Source: Planctomycetota bacterium (GTDB lineage Bacteria; Planctomycetota; UBA1135; UBA2386). From it: a DNA stretch of 64,000 bases. Location of the stretch: the NCBI GenBank assembly GCA_016713175.1, contig JADJPQ010000007.1, positions 186,001-250,000 on the forward strand. The letters are read 5' to 3'. The position numbers and the translations under genes were made by a program. Below the pieces are notes generated by a model. That model made no database searches. It was not told the origin of the DNA and saw only the letters and a program-made list of their open reading frames with translations. Below, piece after piece: positions 44,199 through 52,630 of this stretch (position 1 is the stretch's first letter; every line of letters starts with the position of its first letter).

Positions 44199-45062
44199 AT
44201 GAGCTACGACCGACCGGCCTTTGGCTTTCCGTCCCTGTCGCCGGCGATCGCCCGGCTGCTGCTGGCCAACGCGATCGTGTTCGTCGCCAACATGCTGCTG
44301 CTCGGCCGGCTCAGCGATTCGGCCTCGGGTCAGGGCGGCTTCTGGTTCGCGTTCTCGTGGGAGAAGTCGTGGGATGGCTACGGCCTCGGCCTGGTGCGGC
44401 TCGTGACCTATCAGTTCACGCACAGCTTCGGCAGTCCGATGCACTTCCTGCTGAACGCGTTGACCCTGTACTTCTTCGGTACCATGGCCGAAGCGCGGCT
44501 CGGCTACCGCGGCACGTTCCGCCTCTATGTGCTCGGAGGCATCGCCGGGGCGCTGCTGCATCTGGGGATCGTGGCGTTGCAGGGCAACGCCAACGTCAAT
44601 CTGGTCGGCGCCAGCGGCTCGTGCTACGCGTTCCTGCTCTACGCCACCTGCATGGCGCCGAAGAGCCTGGTGATCTTCATCATCGTGCCGATGCAGCTGT
44701 GGGTGCTTGCCGCGTTGCTGGTGGGGCTTGGCATCTACGGCACGTTCGTCGAATTCGCGACCGGCTTCCCGGGGGGCGTGTCCCACGGCGCGCACCTCGG
44801 CGGCGCCGCTCTTGGCTATGCGGCATGGCGCCGCGGCTGGTTCCAGGACTTCGTTCCGTTCGCCTACCAACAGGGGCTGTGGGCCCGTCTGCGGGCCGCG
44901 TGGCTCCGGCGGCGGGAACAACGCCATCGGCAGGTCCGGGAAGCGCGCGAACTGCAGCTCGACGAAATCCTGGCCAAGGTCAAGGCCCAGGGCATGACCG
45001 CGCTGACCCCGGCAGAGCGCGCCTTCCTGCAGAAGGCCAGCGAACAGGCCCGCCGGCAGTAG
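44199..45062 (+). CDS. Rhomboid family intramembrane serine protease
   Basis: A 287-residue protein with six predicted membrane segments and a helical cytoplasmic C-terminal tail of ~80 residues. The nucleophile is in VGASGSCYAFLLY (Ser near 139) and the His in GVSHGAHLGGAALGYAAW (near 197), forming the rhomboid dyad. HFLLNALTLYFFG carries the usual N-x-L-x-L-Y region. It cuts membrane proteins within the bilayer; substrates cannot be deduced. The tail ends QGMTALTPAERAFLQKAS, a motif also found after the last helix of bacterial rhomboids. The ATG at 44199 is taken because it begins just ahead of the first segment. Confidence 0.88.
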   Translation: MSYDRPAFGFPSLSPAIARLLLANAIVFVANMLLLGRLSDSASGQGGFWFAFSWEKSWDGYGLGLVRLVTYQFTHSFGSPMHFLLNALTLYFFGTMAEARLGYRGTFRLYVLGGIAGALLHLGIVALQGNANVNLVGASGSCYAFLLYATCMAPKSLVIFIIVPMQLWVLAALLVGLGIYGTFVEFATGFPGGVSHGAHLGGAALGYAAWRRGWFQDFVPFAYQQGLWARLRAAWLRRREQRHRQVREARELQLDEILAKVKAQGMTALTPAERAFLQKASEQARRQ

Positions 45063-45135
45063 CCGGTGTCCGGTCGGCCGCCGGTCCGGCGACCTCGGAA
45101 CCCGGTTGGGGCCGCGCGGATGCCGCACGGACTCG

Positions 45136-45163
45136 TTGACTTCCGGGGGGCGGTCCGTAATCT
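45136..45163 (+). promoter_or_regulatory. Promoter of the rpmF-plsX-fab operon
   Basis: TTGACT (45136-45141) and TAATCT (45158-45163) are separated by 16 bases, a good sigma-70 match and the best promoter in the window. Transcription should start near 45170, giving a leader of ~80 bases ahead of rpmF. Confidence 0.65.
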
Positions 45164-45191
45164 GTCCGCCTTCCTTTTTCCCGCCCCCGCG

Positions 45192-45236
45192 CCGCCGGTC
45201 CACCGGCGGGTGGGAAACGGCGCAAACCGCGCCGTT
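45192..45236 (+). promoter_or_regulatory. Two hairpins in the rpmF leader
   Basis: The leader holds two perfect inverted repeats. One is CCGCCGGT/ACCGGCGG (45192-45199 and 45202-45209, 2-base gap). The other is AACGGCGC/GCGCCGTT (45216-45223 and 45229-45236, 5-base loop AAACC). The second ends just ahead of the GGGAGG (45239-45244) that precedes the rpmF ATG. This could be a control structure for the ribosomal protein and lipid genes. No U-run follows, so it is not a terminator. Confidence 0.5.
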
Positions 45237-45251
45237 CCGGGAGGTTCGATC

Positions 45252-45431
45252 ATGGCAAATCCGAAGAGAAAGCTCAGTCGCGCCAGCCGTGGCCACCGCC
45301 GCGCGCACCTGGCCCTGTCGCGGACCCAGTTGGTCCGCTGCACTCACTGCGGCGTGATGATCCGGCCGCACACGATCTGCAAGGCCTGCGGGTACTACCG
45401 CGGCCGTCAGGTGACCCTGGCCGCCGAATAG
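45252..45431 (+). CDS. rpmF: Ribosomal protein bL32
   Basis: A 59-residue large-subunit protein. It opens with MANPKRKLSRASRGHRRAH, close to the usual bL32 start, and has a zinc ribbon with CTHC and CKAC pairs (the C+ form). The ATG at 45252 is preceded by GGGAGG at the proper distance. It is the first gene of a classic cluster with plsX and the fatty-acid genes, linking ribosome and membrane synthesis. The 134 bases before plsX have no gene. Confidence 0.96.
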   Translation: MANPKRKLSRASRGHRRAHLALSRTQLVRCTHCGVMIRPHTICKACGYYRGRQVTLAAE

Positions 45432-45565
45432 CCGGGTCGGACCGTCTGACCCGACCGTACTGACTTGTTGACCTTGAACGGACCGATCGCTGGCACCGGG
45501 TCAGGCCGCACCCGGCCATCTGGCCGGCGCCGATCGTTCCAGCCGATGTCCCGGAGGCTCTGCCA

Positions 45566-46600
45566 GTGACGAAGGTCGTGCTCGATGCCGTCGGCGGCGA
45601 TCATGCGCCCAAAGAAGCTGTGCGCGGCGCCGCGCTGGCCCTCGAACGCAAGTTCATCAGCGCCGCGGACGTGATCCTGACCGGACCGCGCGACGTCGTG
45701 CGGCAAGCGCTCACGACCGAGGGGCTGGCCCCGGACCTGTTCGCCATCGAGGACGCGCCTGACGTGTTGGTCGAGGGCGACACGCCCACCGACGCCATGC
45801 GCAAGAAGCCGCGCAACTCGATCGCGGTCGGCATCCAGGCGGTCAAGGAAGGTCGGGCCAAGGCATTCATCAGCGCCGGTTCCACCGGCACGGTCGTCGC
45901 CGCCGCGACCCTCGGTCTGCGCTGCCTCGAAGGCATCCGGCGGCCGGCCATCGGCGCGATCATCCACGGCGAGAAGCACCCGTTCCTGGTCATCGACGTC
46001 GGGGCCAACCCGCAACCCAAGCCGCTGCATCTGGCGCAGTACGGCATCATGGGTTCTGCCTACTACCGCGGCACATTCGGTGTCGAGAACCCGCGAGTCG
46101 GCATTCTCAACATCGGCAGCGAAGAACTGAAAGGCACGCCGCTGGTCAAGGAAGCGCGCCAGCTGTTGCGGCAGATGCCGATCACGTTCCACGGCAACGT
46201 CGAGGGTGTCGAGGTGTTCTCTGGCGACTGCCACGTCGTCGTGTCCGACGGCTTCACCGGCAATGTGTTGCTGAAGGTCAGCGAGGGGGTCGCCGAGTAT
46301 GTCGTGCGCACCGTCGTCGGCCTGATGAAGGGCGCCCAGGTCGAGAAGGAGAAGATCCAGCAGGTGCTGGCCGGCGTGATGCCGCGGATCGACTTCTCCG
46401 AATACGGCGGCGCGCTGTTGCTGGGTGTCGAAGGTCTGGTGACGATCTGCCACGGCCGCAGCACGGCGCCGGCGTTTGCGAACGCGATCCGCTTCGCGCG
46501 CAAGGCCGACGAAGCGCAGGTCAACCAGCATATTGTCGAGGCTGCCAAGATCGTCGCGGCGGCCAATGGTGACACGGACGCCGGGGCCGGTGGACGTTAG
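45566..46600 (+). CDS. plsX: Phosphate acyltransferase PlsX
   Basis: A 344-residue enzyme that makes acyl-phosphate from acyl-ACP for phospholipid synthesis at the membrane. Diagnostic blocks are VVLDAVGGDHAPKEAVRGA at the start, FISAGSTGTVVAAATL, VIDVGANPQPKPLHLAQYG, and VGILNIGSEELKGTPLVKEA. VVVSDGFTGNVLLKVSEG follows, with GGALLLGVEGLVTICHG near the end. The GTG start at 45566 is chosen because a GGAGG sits ten bases upstream. fabH follows after a 16-base gap, consistent with the shared operon. Confidence 0.95.
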   Translation: MTKVVLDAVGGDHAPKEAVRGAALALERKFISAADVILTGPRDVVRQALTTEGLAPDLFAIEDAPDVLVEGDTPTDAMRKKPRNSIAVGIQAVKEGRAKAFISAGSTGTVVAAATLGLRCLEGIRRPAIGAIIHGEKHPFLVIDVGANPQPKPLHLAQYGIMGSAYYRGTFGVENPRVGILNIGSEELKGTPLVKEARQLLRQMPITFHGNVEGVEVFSGDCHVVVSDGFTGNVLLKVSEGVAEYVVRTVVGLMKGAQVEKEKIQQVLAGVMPRIDFSEYGGALLLGVEGLVTICHGRSTAPAFANAIRFARKADEAQVNQHIVEAAKIVAAANGDTDAGAGGR

Positions 46601-46616
46601 GGGAAACAGCCAACCG

Positions 46617-47630
46617 ATGACGACGCCACCGACGCAATCTCCGAACGGCTCGCGCCGGGTCGGCATCGCGGGCCTTGGTCGCTATGTGCCCGAGCGCCGG
46701 CTGACCAACGCCGATCTCGAGAAGATCGTCGACACTTCCGACGAATGGATCGTGCAGCGGACCGGCATCCGTGAGCGGCGGATCGCGGCGCCGGGAGAGG
46801 ACACCAGCGGCATGGCGCTGCGCGCCGCCAGGCAGGCGCTCGAAGACGCCCGGATCAATCCGGAGGAACTCGATCTGGTCATCTGTGCGACGGTGACCGG
46901 CGACCAGCCGTTCCCGGCGACCAGCTGTCGCCTGGGCAAGGACCTCGGCGCGACGCGGGCAGGCGGCTTCGATCTCGGCGCGGCGTGCAGCGGTTTCGTA
47001 TTCGGCTCGCAGGTCGCCGCTTCGTTCATCCAGTCGGGCGCCTGCCAGAAGGTCCTGGTCGTCGGCGCCGAGATCCTCAGCCGGATCCTCGACTACACCG
47101 ATCGCAACACCTGCGTGCTGTTCGGCGACGGCGCCGGCGCGGCGGTGTTCACCACGCTCGAACGGGCCGGCCGCGGCGAGTTCCTCGGCGGCTCGATGGG
47201 CATGGACGGCGGCAGCGAGGACATCCTGGCGCAGCCAGGCGGCGGCAGCCGGTTCCCGGCGACGCACGAGACTGTCGAAAAGCGGCTGCACTACATGAAG
47301 ATGGGCGGCACCAAGGTCTTCAAGTTCGCCGTTCGCGTGTTCGCGCAGATGGTGCAGAACGTGCTCGACCGCTACGGCCGCGACGACATCGGCGTGATCA
47401 TTCCGCATCAGGTGAACCAGCGGATCATCGAGTCGGCGATGGAAACCGTCGGCCTGCCGATGGACATGGTGTTCTCCAACATCGACCGTTACGGCAATAC
47501 CTCGGCGGCGTCGGTGCCGATCGCGATGCGGGAAGCGTTGGAAGCTGGCCGTCTGGTGCCTGGCAAGCTGGCGGTGATGCCGGCGTTCGGCGCCGGGATG
47601 GCGTGGGGCCACCTGCTGGTCCGTTGGTGA
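46617..47630 (+). CDS. fabH: 3-oxoacyl-ACP synthase III
   Basis: A 337-residue condensing enzyme that starts fatty-acid chains from acetyl-CoA and malonyl-ACP. The catalytic Cys is in GAACSGF near residue 123. The His is in VIIPHQVNQRIIE near 263 and the Asn in NIDRYGNTSAAS near 293. DEWIVQRTGIRERR at the start and GAGMAWGHLLVRW at the end are family landmarks. The ATG at 46617 is used, since the upstream frame overlaps plsX. fabG follows after nine bases. Confidence 0.95.
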   Translation: MTTPPTQSPNGSRRVGIAGLGRYVPERRLTNADLEKIVDTSDEWIVQRTGIRERRIAAPGEDTSGMALRAARQALEDARINPEELDLVICATVTGDQPFPATSCRLGKDLGATRAGGFDLGAACSGFVFGSQVAASFIQSGACQKVLVVGAEILSRILDYTDRNTCVLFGDGAGAAVFTTLERAGRGEFLGGSMGMDGGSEDILAQPGGGSRFPATHETVEKRLHYMKMGGTKVFKFAVRVFAQMVQNVLDRYGRDDIGVIIPHQVNQRIIESAMETVGLPMDMVFSNIDRYGNTSAASVPIAMREALEAGRLVPGKLAVMPAFGAGMAWGHLLVRW

Positions 47631-47639
47631 GTCAAAGCG

Positions 47640-48410
47640 ATGTCGACGAGTCCTTCCGCCCCGACGTTCTCCCTTGCTGGCAAGGCCGCTCTCGTGACCG
47701 GTGCGTCCCGCGGCATCGGCCGAGCAATCGCGGTGGCCCTGGCCGGGGCAGGTGCCGAGGTGTTCTGCACGTCGACGAAGGCCGGCGGCTGCGCCGACAC
47801 GCTCCTCGCGATCGCGGCCGCCGGCGGTGCCAAGGCGCACGCGCTGGTCTGTGACGTCGCTTCGCCCGACCAGGTCGAACAACTCGCCAAGACCGTGCTG
47901 GAACAGGCAGGCAAGCTGGACCTGCTCATCAACAACGCCGGCATCACCCGCGACGGCCTGTTCCTGCGGATGAGCACCGATGACTTCGATCAGGTCATCG
48001 GCACCAACCTGCGCGGCGTGTTCCTGGTCTGCAAGGCGTTCGCGCGCAGCATGGCCAAGACCCGCGGCGGCCGGATCGTCAACATCGGCTCGGTGGTCGG
48101 CATCTCCGGCAACGCCGGCCAGGCCAACTACGCGGCGGCCAAGGCCGGCCTTTGCGGCTTCAGCAAGTCGCTGGCGCAGGAGCTTGCCGGGCGCGGAGTT
48201 ACCGTCAACGTGATCGCGCCGGGATTCATCGCCACGGACATGACCGCGGCGATTCCCGAAGAAGCGCAAAAAACCATGCTCGGTTCGATTCCGGCGGGTC
48301 GCTTCGGCGAGCCCAAGGACATCGCCGCCGCCGCCCTGTTCCTTTGTTCGGACGCCGCCAGCTACATCACCGGGCAGACTCTGGTGGTGGACGGCGGCAT
48401 GACCATGTAG
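47640..48410 (+). CDS. fabG: 3-oxoacyl-ACP reductase
   Basis: A 256-residue short-chain dehydrogenase that reduces 3-oxoacyl-ACP with NADPH in fatty-acid elongation. The nucleotide motif is VTGASRGIGRAIAVALA. NNAGITRDGLFLRM, the catalytic Ser in NIGSVVG, the Y-x3-K in YAAAKAGLCGFSKSLAQE, and VNVIAPGFIATDM follow. All are intact, so it is an active FabG. The product links FabH and FabF in the cycle; the carrier protein gene acpP follows after 66 bases. Confidence 0.95.
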   Translation: MSTSPSAPTFSLAGKAALVTGASRGIGRAIAVALAGAGAEVFCTSTKAGGCADTLLAIAAAGGAKAHALVCDVASPDQVEQLAKTVLEQAGKLDLLINNAGITRDGLFLRMSTDDFDQVIGTNLRGVFLVCKAFARSMAKTRGGRIVNIGSVVGISGNAGQANYAAAKAGLCGFSKSLAQELAGRGVTVNVIAPGFIATDMTAAIPEEAQKTMLGSIPAGRFGEPKDIAAAALFLCSDAASYITGQTLVVDGGMTM

Positions 48411-48476
48411 CTTGAGACCCCGTTCGCGGTCGGTCATGGCCGGCCGAGCAACTCATCGTTCCCACGAGGCAAGAAA

Positions 48477-48722
48477 GTGTCGAAGGTCGAAAACGTCGAA
48501 GAACGCGTCCACAACATCGTCTGTGAGCAGCTCGGAACCACGCGCGACAAGATCAGTGCCACCACGTCGTTCATCAACGACCTCGGCGCCGACTCGCTGG
48601 ACACCGTCGAACTGGTCATGGAGTTCGAGGACGAGTTCGAGATCAACATCCCGGACGAAGACGCCGAAAAGATCCAGACCGTCGGCGACGCCGTGACCTA
48701 CATCAAGGGCAAGCTGAGCTGA
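48477..48722 (+). CDS. acpP: Acyl carrier protein
   Basis: An 81-residue acidic carrier that shuttles growing acyl chains on a phosphopantetheine arm. The attachment site is DLGADSLDTVELVME, with Ser40. EFEDEFEINIPDEDAEKI and VGDAVTYI are typical of AcpP. The start is a GTG preceded by a purine-rich GAGGCAAGAAA. No other start makes a normal ACP N-terminus. Confidence 0.96.
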   Translation: MSKVENVEERVHNIVCEQLGTTRDKISATTSFINDLGADSLDTVELVMEFEDEFEINIPDEDAEKIQTVGDAVTYIKGKLS

Positions 48723-48750
48723 GCCGTTTGCGCCAAGCCGGACCAGACGC

Positions 48751-49995
48751 ATGACCAGACGTCGAGTCGTGATCACCGGCATGGGAGCGATCAGCTCCCT
48801 TGGCCTGGATCTGCCCACCACGTGGCACAACCTGCTGTCCGGCGAGTCCGGGGCCGGCCCGATCACCCGCTTCGACACCGGCAAGCACACCTGCAAGTTC
48901 GCCTGCGAGGTGTGGAACTGGGAGACCGAGCGCTACTTCCCGAAGACGGAATCCAAGCGGCTCGAGAAGTTCACCCAGTACTTCCTGGTCGCGTCCGACG
49001 AGGCGATGAAGCACTCGGGTCTGGACATGACCCGGGTCGACCGCCCGCGCGCCGGCTGCATCCTCGGCACCGGCATCGGTGGCATCCACGAGATCGAAGC
49101 CAGCAAGGTGCTGCAGATCGAACGCGGCGCCGACCGGATCAGTCCGTTCTTCATCCCCAAGATCATGGCCAACGCGATGGCCGGTCAGGCGGCGATCCGT
49201 TATGGCATGCAGGGCACCTGCTACGTGACGTCGTCGGCCTGCGCGTCGGCGAGCCACGCGATCGGCATGGCGCTCCGGACGATCCAGTGGGGCGAGGCCG
49301 ACGTGATGCTGACCGGTGGCTCGGAGGCAGCAACCACCGAATTGGGGCTCGGCGGCTTCTGCGCGCTGAAGGCGGTGTCGACCAGAAACGACGATCCCAA
49401 GCGGGCGTCGCGGCCATTCGATCGCGAGCGCGACGGCTTCGTGATGGGCGAGGGCGCGGCGGCGTTGGTGCTCGAAGAACTCGAACACGCCAGGCGGCGC
49501 GGCGCGACCATCTACGCCGAGGTGCTCGGTTACGGTTCGACCGATGACGCCAACCACATCACCGCGCCCGCCGAGGACGGCGATGGGCCGATGCGAGCGA
49601 TGCTGCAGGCGCTGCAAGACGGTGGGGTTGCCAAGGACCGCGTGACCTACGTCAACGCCCATGGCACCAGCACGCCGTTGAACGACAAGATCGAAACACT
49701 CGCGCTGAAGAAGGCGTTCGGCGACCATGCGCGGCGGTTGGCCATCTCGTCGACCAAGTCGATGGTGGGCCATCTGCTGGGGGCATCCGGCGCGCTGGAA
49801 CTCGTGGTCAGCGCCCTGTCCGTGCAACAGGGTCGCGTCCACCCGACGATCAACTACTCGACGCCAGACCCCGACTGCGATCTGGACTACGTGCCGAATA
49901 CGGCCCGCGAAATGGCCGTTCCGTATGCGATCAGCAACTCGCTCGGTTTCGGTGGGCACAACACCTGCCTGCTGCTCGGCCGGTTCACCGGCTGA
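48751..49995 (+). CDS. fabF: 3-oxoacyl-ACP synthase II
   Basis: A 414-residue condensing enzyme that elongates acyl-ACP. The catalytic Cys is in TSSACASASHAIG near residue 163. The two His are in NAHGTSTPLND and KSMVGHLLGASG, and the C-terminal NSLGFGGHNTCLLLGRF is typical. The start MTRRRVVITGMGAIS is normal. It closes the rpmF-plsX-fabH-fabG-acpP-fabF operon, and a U-rich terminator follows within a few bases. Confidence 0.95.
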   Translation: MTRRRVVITGMGAISSLGLDLPTTWHNLLSGESGAGPITRFDTGKHTCKFACEVWNWETERYFPKTESKRLEKFTQYFLVASDEAMKHSGLDMTRVDRPRAGCILGTGIGGIHEIEASKVLQIERGADRISPFFIPKIMANAMAGQAAIRYGMQGTCYVTSSACASASHAIGMALRTIQWGEADVMLTGGSEAATTELGLGGFCALKAVSTRNDDPKRASRPFDRERDGFVMGEGAAALVLEELEHARRRGATIYAEVLGYGSTDDANHITAPAEDGDGPMRAMLQALQDGGVAKDRVTYVNAHGTSTPLNDKIETLALKKAFGDHARRLAISSTKSMVGHLLGASGALELVVSALSVQQGRVHPTINYSTPDPDCDLDYVPNTAREMAVPYAISNSLGFGGHNTCLLLGRFTG

Positions 49996-49999
49996 CGGT

Positions 50000-50023
50000 C
50001 GCGCGATCGGCGCGGTTTTTTTT
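50000..50023 (+). terminator. Intrinsic terminator after fabF
   Basis: CGCGC (50000-50004) and GCGCG (50010-50014) form a short G/C hairpin with loop GATCG. A G and eight Ts follow (50016-50023). It stands five bases after the fabF stop. A second inverted repeat, CGATCGGCG/CGCCGATCG (50004-50012 and 50028-50036), encloses the T-run and could form an alternative fold. It is the only clear U-run terminator I see in the window. Confidence 0.7.
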
Positions 50024-50188
50024 CGCCCGCCGATCGTTCGAGCAGAGCGCTAGCATCCTTTGGTCCGCCATGGCCGTTCCCGGCCGTCCGGAACCCGCTC
50101 TTTGTCGATCCAGTACGTTGCCGGCACTGCGGCCGTGTCCCAAGCCGCCACCCGCGCCCGCAACCCTGACCAACCAACGGAGACCCCC

Positions 50189-50542
50189 GTGAAGAAGAAG
50201 CTCAAGGACGCGCTGCACCGCTACAAGGTCGAGGACTTCAAGATGTCGCACCATGGTGCGGCGGTTGCCGAGGTCTCGCGCGAGATCGTCGACCACACGC
50301 GCCAGGCACTGGAGAACGCCTACCACGTGCACCTGAAGGACCCCAATCCGCACCGGGTCGAGCTCTTCCAGATGATCAAGGAGTTCACGCTCGAGTCGTT
50401 CCTGCCGCCGGTCCTCGAGAAGGTCATGCGGCGGATCACCGTGCTCGAACACCAGCACACGCAACTCGTCAAGCTGCTCGACGAGCTGATGGAAGCGCTG
50501 TCGGAAGACGAGCCGACGCCGCAGAAGCCAGCACATCGCTGA
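50189..50542 (+). CDS. Hypothetical helical protein (117 aa)
   Basis: A 117-residue, mostly helical, highly charged cytoplasmic protein without a recognised family. It starts MKKKLKDALHRYKVEDFKMS and continues through AEVSREIVDHTRQALENAYHVH and FLPPVLEKVMRRITVLEHQ to LVKLLDELMEALSEDEPTP. The heptad-like pattern suggests a coiled coil or helical bundle. The GTG at 50189 is used because it follows GGAGACCCCC and gives a sensible N-terminus. Upstream (50040-50188) is a non-coding leader with a possible TAGCAT box near 50051. It precedes the ROK kinase by 24 bases. Confidence 0.75.
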   Translation: MKKKLKDALHRYKVEDFKMSHHGAAVAEVSREIVDHTRQALENAYHVHLKDPNPHRVELFQMIKEFTLESFLPPVLEKVMRRITVLEHQHTQLVKLLDELMEALSEDEPTPQKPAHR

Positions 50543-50566
50543 TCGCACTGCAGGCCCGCGCCGCCC

Positions 50567-51493
50567 ATGCGAACCGTTCTCGCCGGTGACCTCGGCGGCA
50601 CCAAGTGCCGCTTCGCGCTGATCGACGAGCACTTCGGTGTGCACGGCGAACAGCGCTTCGCGACGATCCGCGACCGGCAGCCGTTCCTGCAGGATCTCGA
50701 ACGCGCTGTCGGCGACGCCCTGGCGGCGCTGCCCGCCGGTGCCACCGCGCCGACCGCGGCCGGCATCGGCACTGCGGGCGTGATCCCGCCCGACGGGCTC
50801 GGCATCCATCACGCGCCGAACCTGCCGCTCGATCAGTTCCCGCTGGCACCGTACATCCGCGAACGGTTCGGACTGCCGACCACGCTGCTGAACGACGGTC
50901 GCGCCAGCGCCTGGGGCGAGTATCTGAAGGGCCATGCCGCCGGCAGCGATCCGCTGCTGTGCCTGTTCTTCGGCACCGGCATCGGCATCGGCCTGATGGT
51001 CGGCGGCAAGCCGTATGGCGGCGCCGCCAACGCCGCGGGCGAGATCGGTCACACGATCTGGCAGCCAGGCGGCCGGCGGTGCCCGTGCGGTGGACTCGGC
51101 CATTTCGAAGCCTACTGCGGCGGTCGAGCGATCACCGAGCTGGCCGAGGAACGACTGGGGCCCGGCCCCGGCGGCAAGGCGTGGACGGTCGGTGCGGTTG
51201 CGGCCCACGACAGTGCCACCGCCCGGGCGATCCTGGCCGAAGCGGCGACGGCAGCGGCGGCGTTGGTCGCCAACGCCTGCACGCTGCTGAATCCGCGCGC
51301 CGTCGTGCTCGGCGGCGGGGTGCTCGACGGCTGGCCGGCGCTGCGCGAACACCTGGCGGCGTTCACGCGGGTCGAGACCAGTGAGCCGATCCGGCGCGAT
51401 CTGCGCTTCGTGCCCAGTCTGGGCGGCTCCGATGCGATCCTGTGGGGCGCGGCGGCCGCGACGCGCCAACTCTGGCAGCTCTGGCAGCGCTGA
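50567..51493 (+). CDS. ROK family glucokinase-like sugar kinase
   Basis: A 308-residue kinase of the ROK family, likely phosphorylating glucose or a related hexose with ATP. It has the phosphate-binding start AGDLGGTKCRFALI, IGTAGVIPPDGLG, NDGRASAWGEY with the catalytic Asp, FFGTGIGIGLMVGG, and GEIGHTIWQPGG. The usual ROK zinc motif C-x-CG-x2-GC-x-E reads CPCGGLGHFE, with His in place of the third Cys, which could still bind zinc. The C-terminal VVLGGGVLDGW is normal. Sugar specificity cannot be fixed from sequence. Confidence 0.85.
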   Translation: MRTVLAGDLGGTKCRFALIDEHFGVHGEQRFATIRDRQPFLQDLERAVGDALAALPAGATAPTAAGIGTAGVIPPDGLGIHHAPNLPLDQFPLAPYIRERFGLPTTLLNDGRASAWGEYLKGHAAGSDPLLCLFFGTGIGIGLMVGGKPYGGAANAAGEIGHTIWQPGGRRCPCGGLGHFEAYCGGRAITELAEERLGPGPGGKAWTVGAVAAHDSATARAILAEAATAAAALVANACTLLNPRAVVLGGGVLDGWPALREHLAAFTRVETSEPIRRDLRFVPSLGGSDAILWGAAAATRQLWQLWQR

Positions 51494-51552
51494 CGCTGGC
51501 GTCGCGGCGGTGTGCGCGCGATCATCCCGGTCTCACCTGGGAGGGTGATCTG

Positions 51553-52626
51553 ATGGTTGTCGACATCGCGGTTCTGGCCGGCGGCCGTTCGCCGGAGCAC
51601 GACATCTCGTTGAGGTCGGTGGCGCAGGTACTCGCGCACCTCGACCGTTCGCGCTGGCGGTGGCCGGTGTTCCTGGATCGCGACGGCGGCTGGTGGCCCG
51701 ATCGCCAGCCGTTGTCGGGCGGCACCGGATGGACCCCCGGCGATCCGGCCCGCGCGCGCGGGCCGCAGCGACCGGGTACGGCACTCGACTTCCTGCTCGA
51801 TCACGCGCAGGTCCAGGTGGCCTTGCCGATCCTGCACGGTCCATTCGGTGAGGACGGCACGGTGCAGGGTCTGCTCGAACTGCACGATCTGCCGTGCGTC
51901 GGGTCGGGCTCGGCGGCGTCGGCAGTGGCGATGGACAAGATCCGGACCCGCCAGGTGCTGGAGACGCTCGGCGTGCCGATGGCCCGCGGCTATGTGCCGC
52001 GCACGCCGCTGCTGCGCGCCGATGCCGCTGTCGAGTTCGCGCAGTTGCGCGCTGCGGTCGGTCTGCCGGCATTCGTCAAGGTCGACTGTTCGGGCAGCAC
52101 GGTCGGGGTGCAGCCGGTCCGCACCGAGGCCGAACTGGCGGCGTTCTTCGCCGAGTTCCGCGGGCGCTTCCGCCGCTGGTTCGCCGAAGCGCAACTGGTC
52201 GGCGAGGAGATCACCGTCGGCGTGCTCGGCAACACCGGTGACGTGGTGCGCGCGTTGCCAGCGGTCGGCATCTATCCGGTCAAGGACCGGTTCTTCACCA
52301 TCGAGGCGAAGTACACACCGGGCGCCACCGAAGAGGTGATCCCGCCCCGCGGCATGTCGCCGGCGCAGATCCGGGTGGCCCAGGAACTCGCGGTCACCTG
52401 CCACGAGGCTTTGGTCTGCGACGGCGTGTCGCGCACCGACATGATCGTCGACCACGAAGGTCCCAAGGTGCTCGAAGTCAACACGATCCCCGGCATGACC
52501 GGCACCAGCCTGTTGCCGCAGGCGGCGGCGGCGGCCGGCCTGCCGTTCCCGGCGTTGCTGGACCATCTGCTCGAACTGGCGTTGGCACGCGCCGGGCGGC
52601 CGGTGGCGGCGCGCACCGCCCGTTGA
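51553..52626 (+). CDS. ddl: D-alanine-D-alanine ligase
   Basis: A 357-residue ATP-grasp enzyme that makes D-Ala-D-Ala for peptidoglycan in the cytoplasm. Key blocks are LAGGRSPEHDISLRS, ILHGPFGEDGTVQGLLEL, GSGSAASAVAMDK, and VKVDCSGSTVGVQPV. EAQLVGEEITVGVLG and EVNTIPGMTGTSLLPQ follow. It is intact. The ATG at 51553 is preceded by GGGAGGG at good distance. It supports a peptidoglycan-containing wall, which is now known for Planctomycetota. A TPR gene begins five bases after its stop. Confidence 0.93.
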   Translation: MVVDIAVLAGGRSPEHDISLRSVAQVLAHLDRSRWRWPVFLDRDGGWWPDRQPLSGGTGWTPGDPARARGPQRPGTALDFLLDHAQVQVALPILHGPFGEDGTVQGLLELHDLPCVGSGSAASAVAMDKIRTRQVLETLGVPMARGYVPRTPLLRADAAVEFAQLRAAVGLPAFVKVDCSGSTVGVQPVRTEAELAAFFAEFRGRFRRWFAEAQLVGEEITVGVLGNTGDVVRALPAVGIYPVKDRFFTIEAKYTPGATEEVIPPRGMSPAQIRVAQELAVTCHEALVCDGVSRTDMIVDHEGPKVLEVNTIPGMTGTSLLPQAAAAAGLPFPALLDHLLELALARAGRPVAARTAR

Positions 52627-52630
52627 TGCG

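Noticed and set aside
50004..50036. 9-bp inverted repeat CGATCGGCG/CGCCGATCG as an operator
   Set aside because: It encloses the T-run and overlaps the terminator hairpin, so the simpler reading is termination after fabF.
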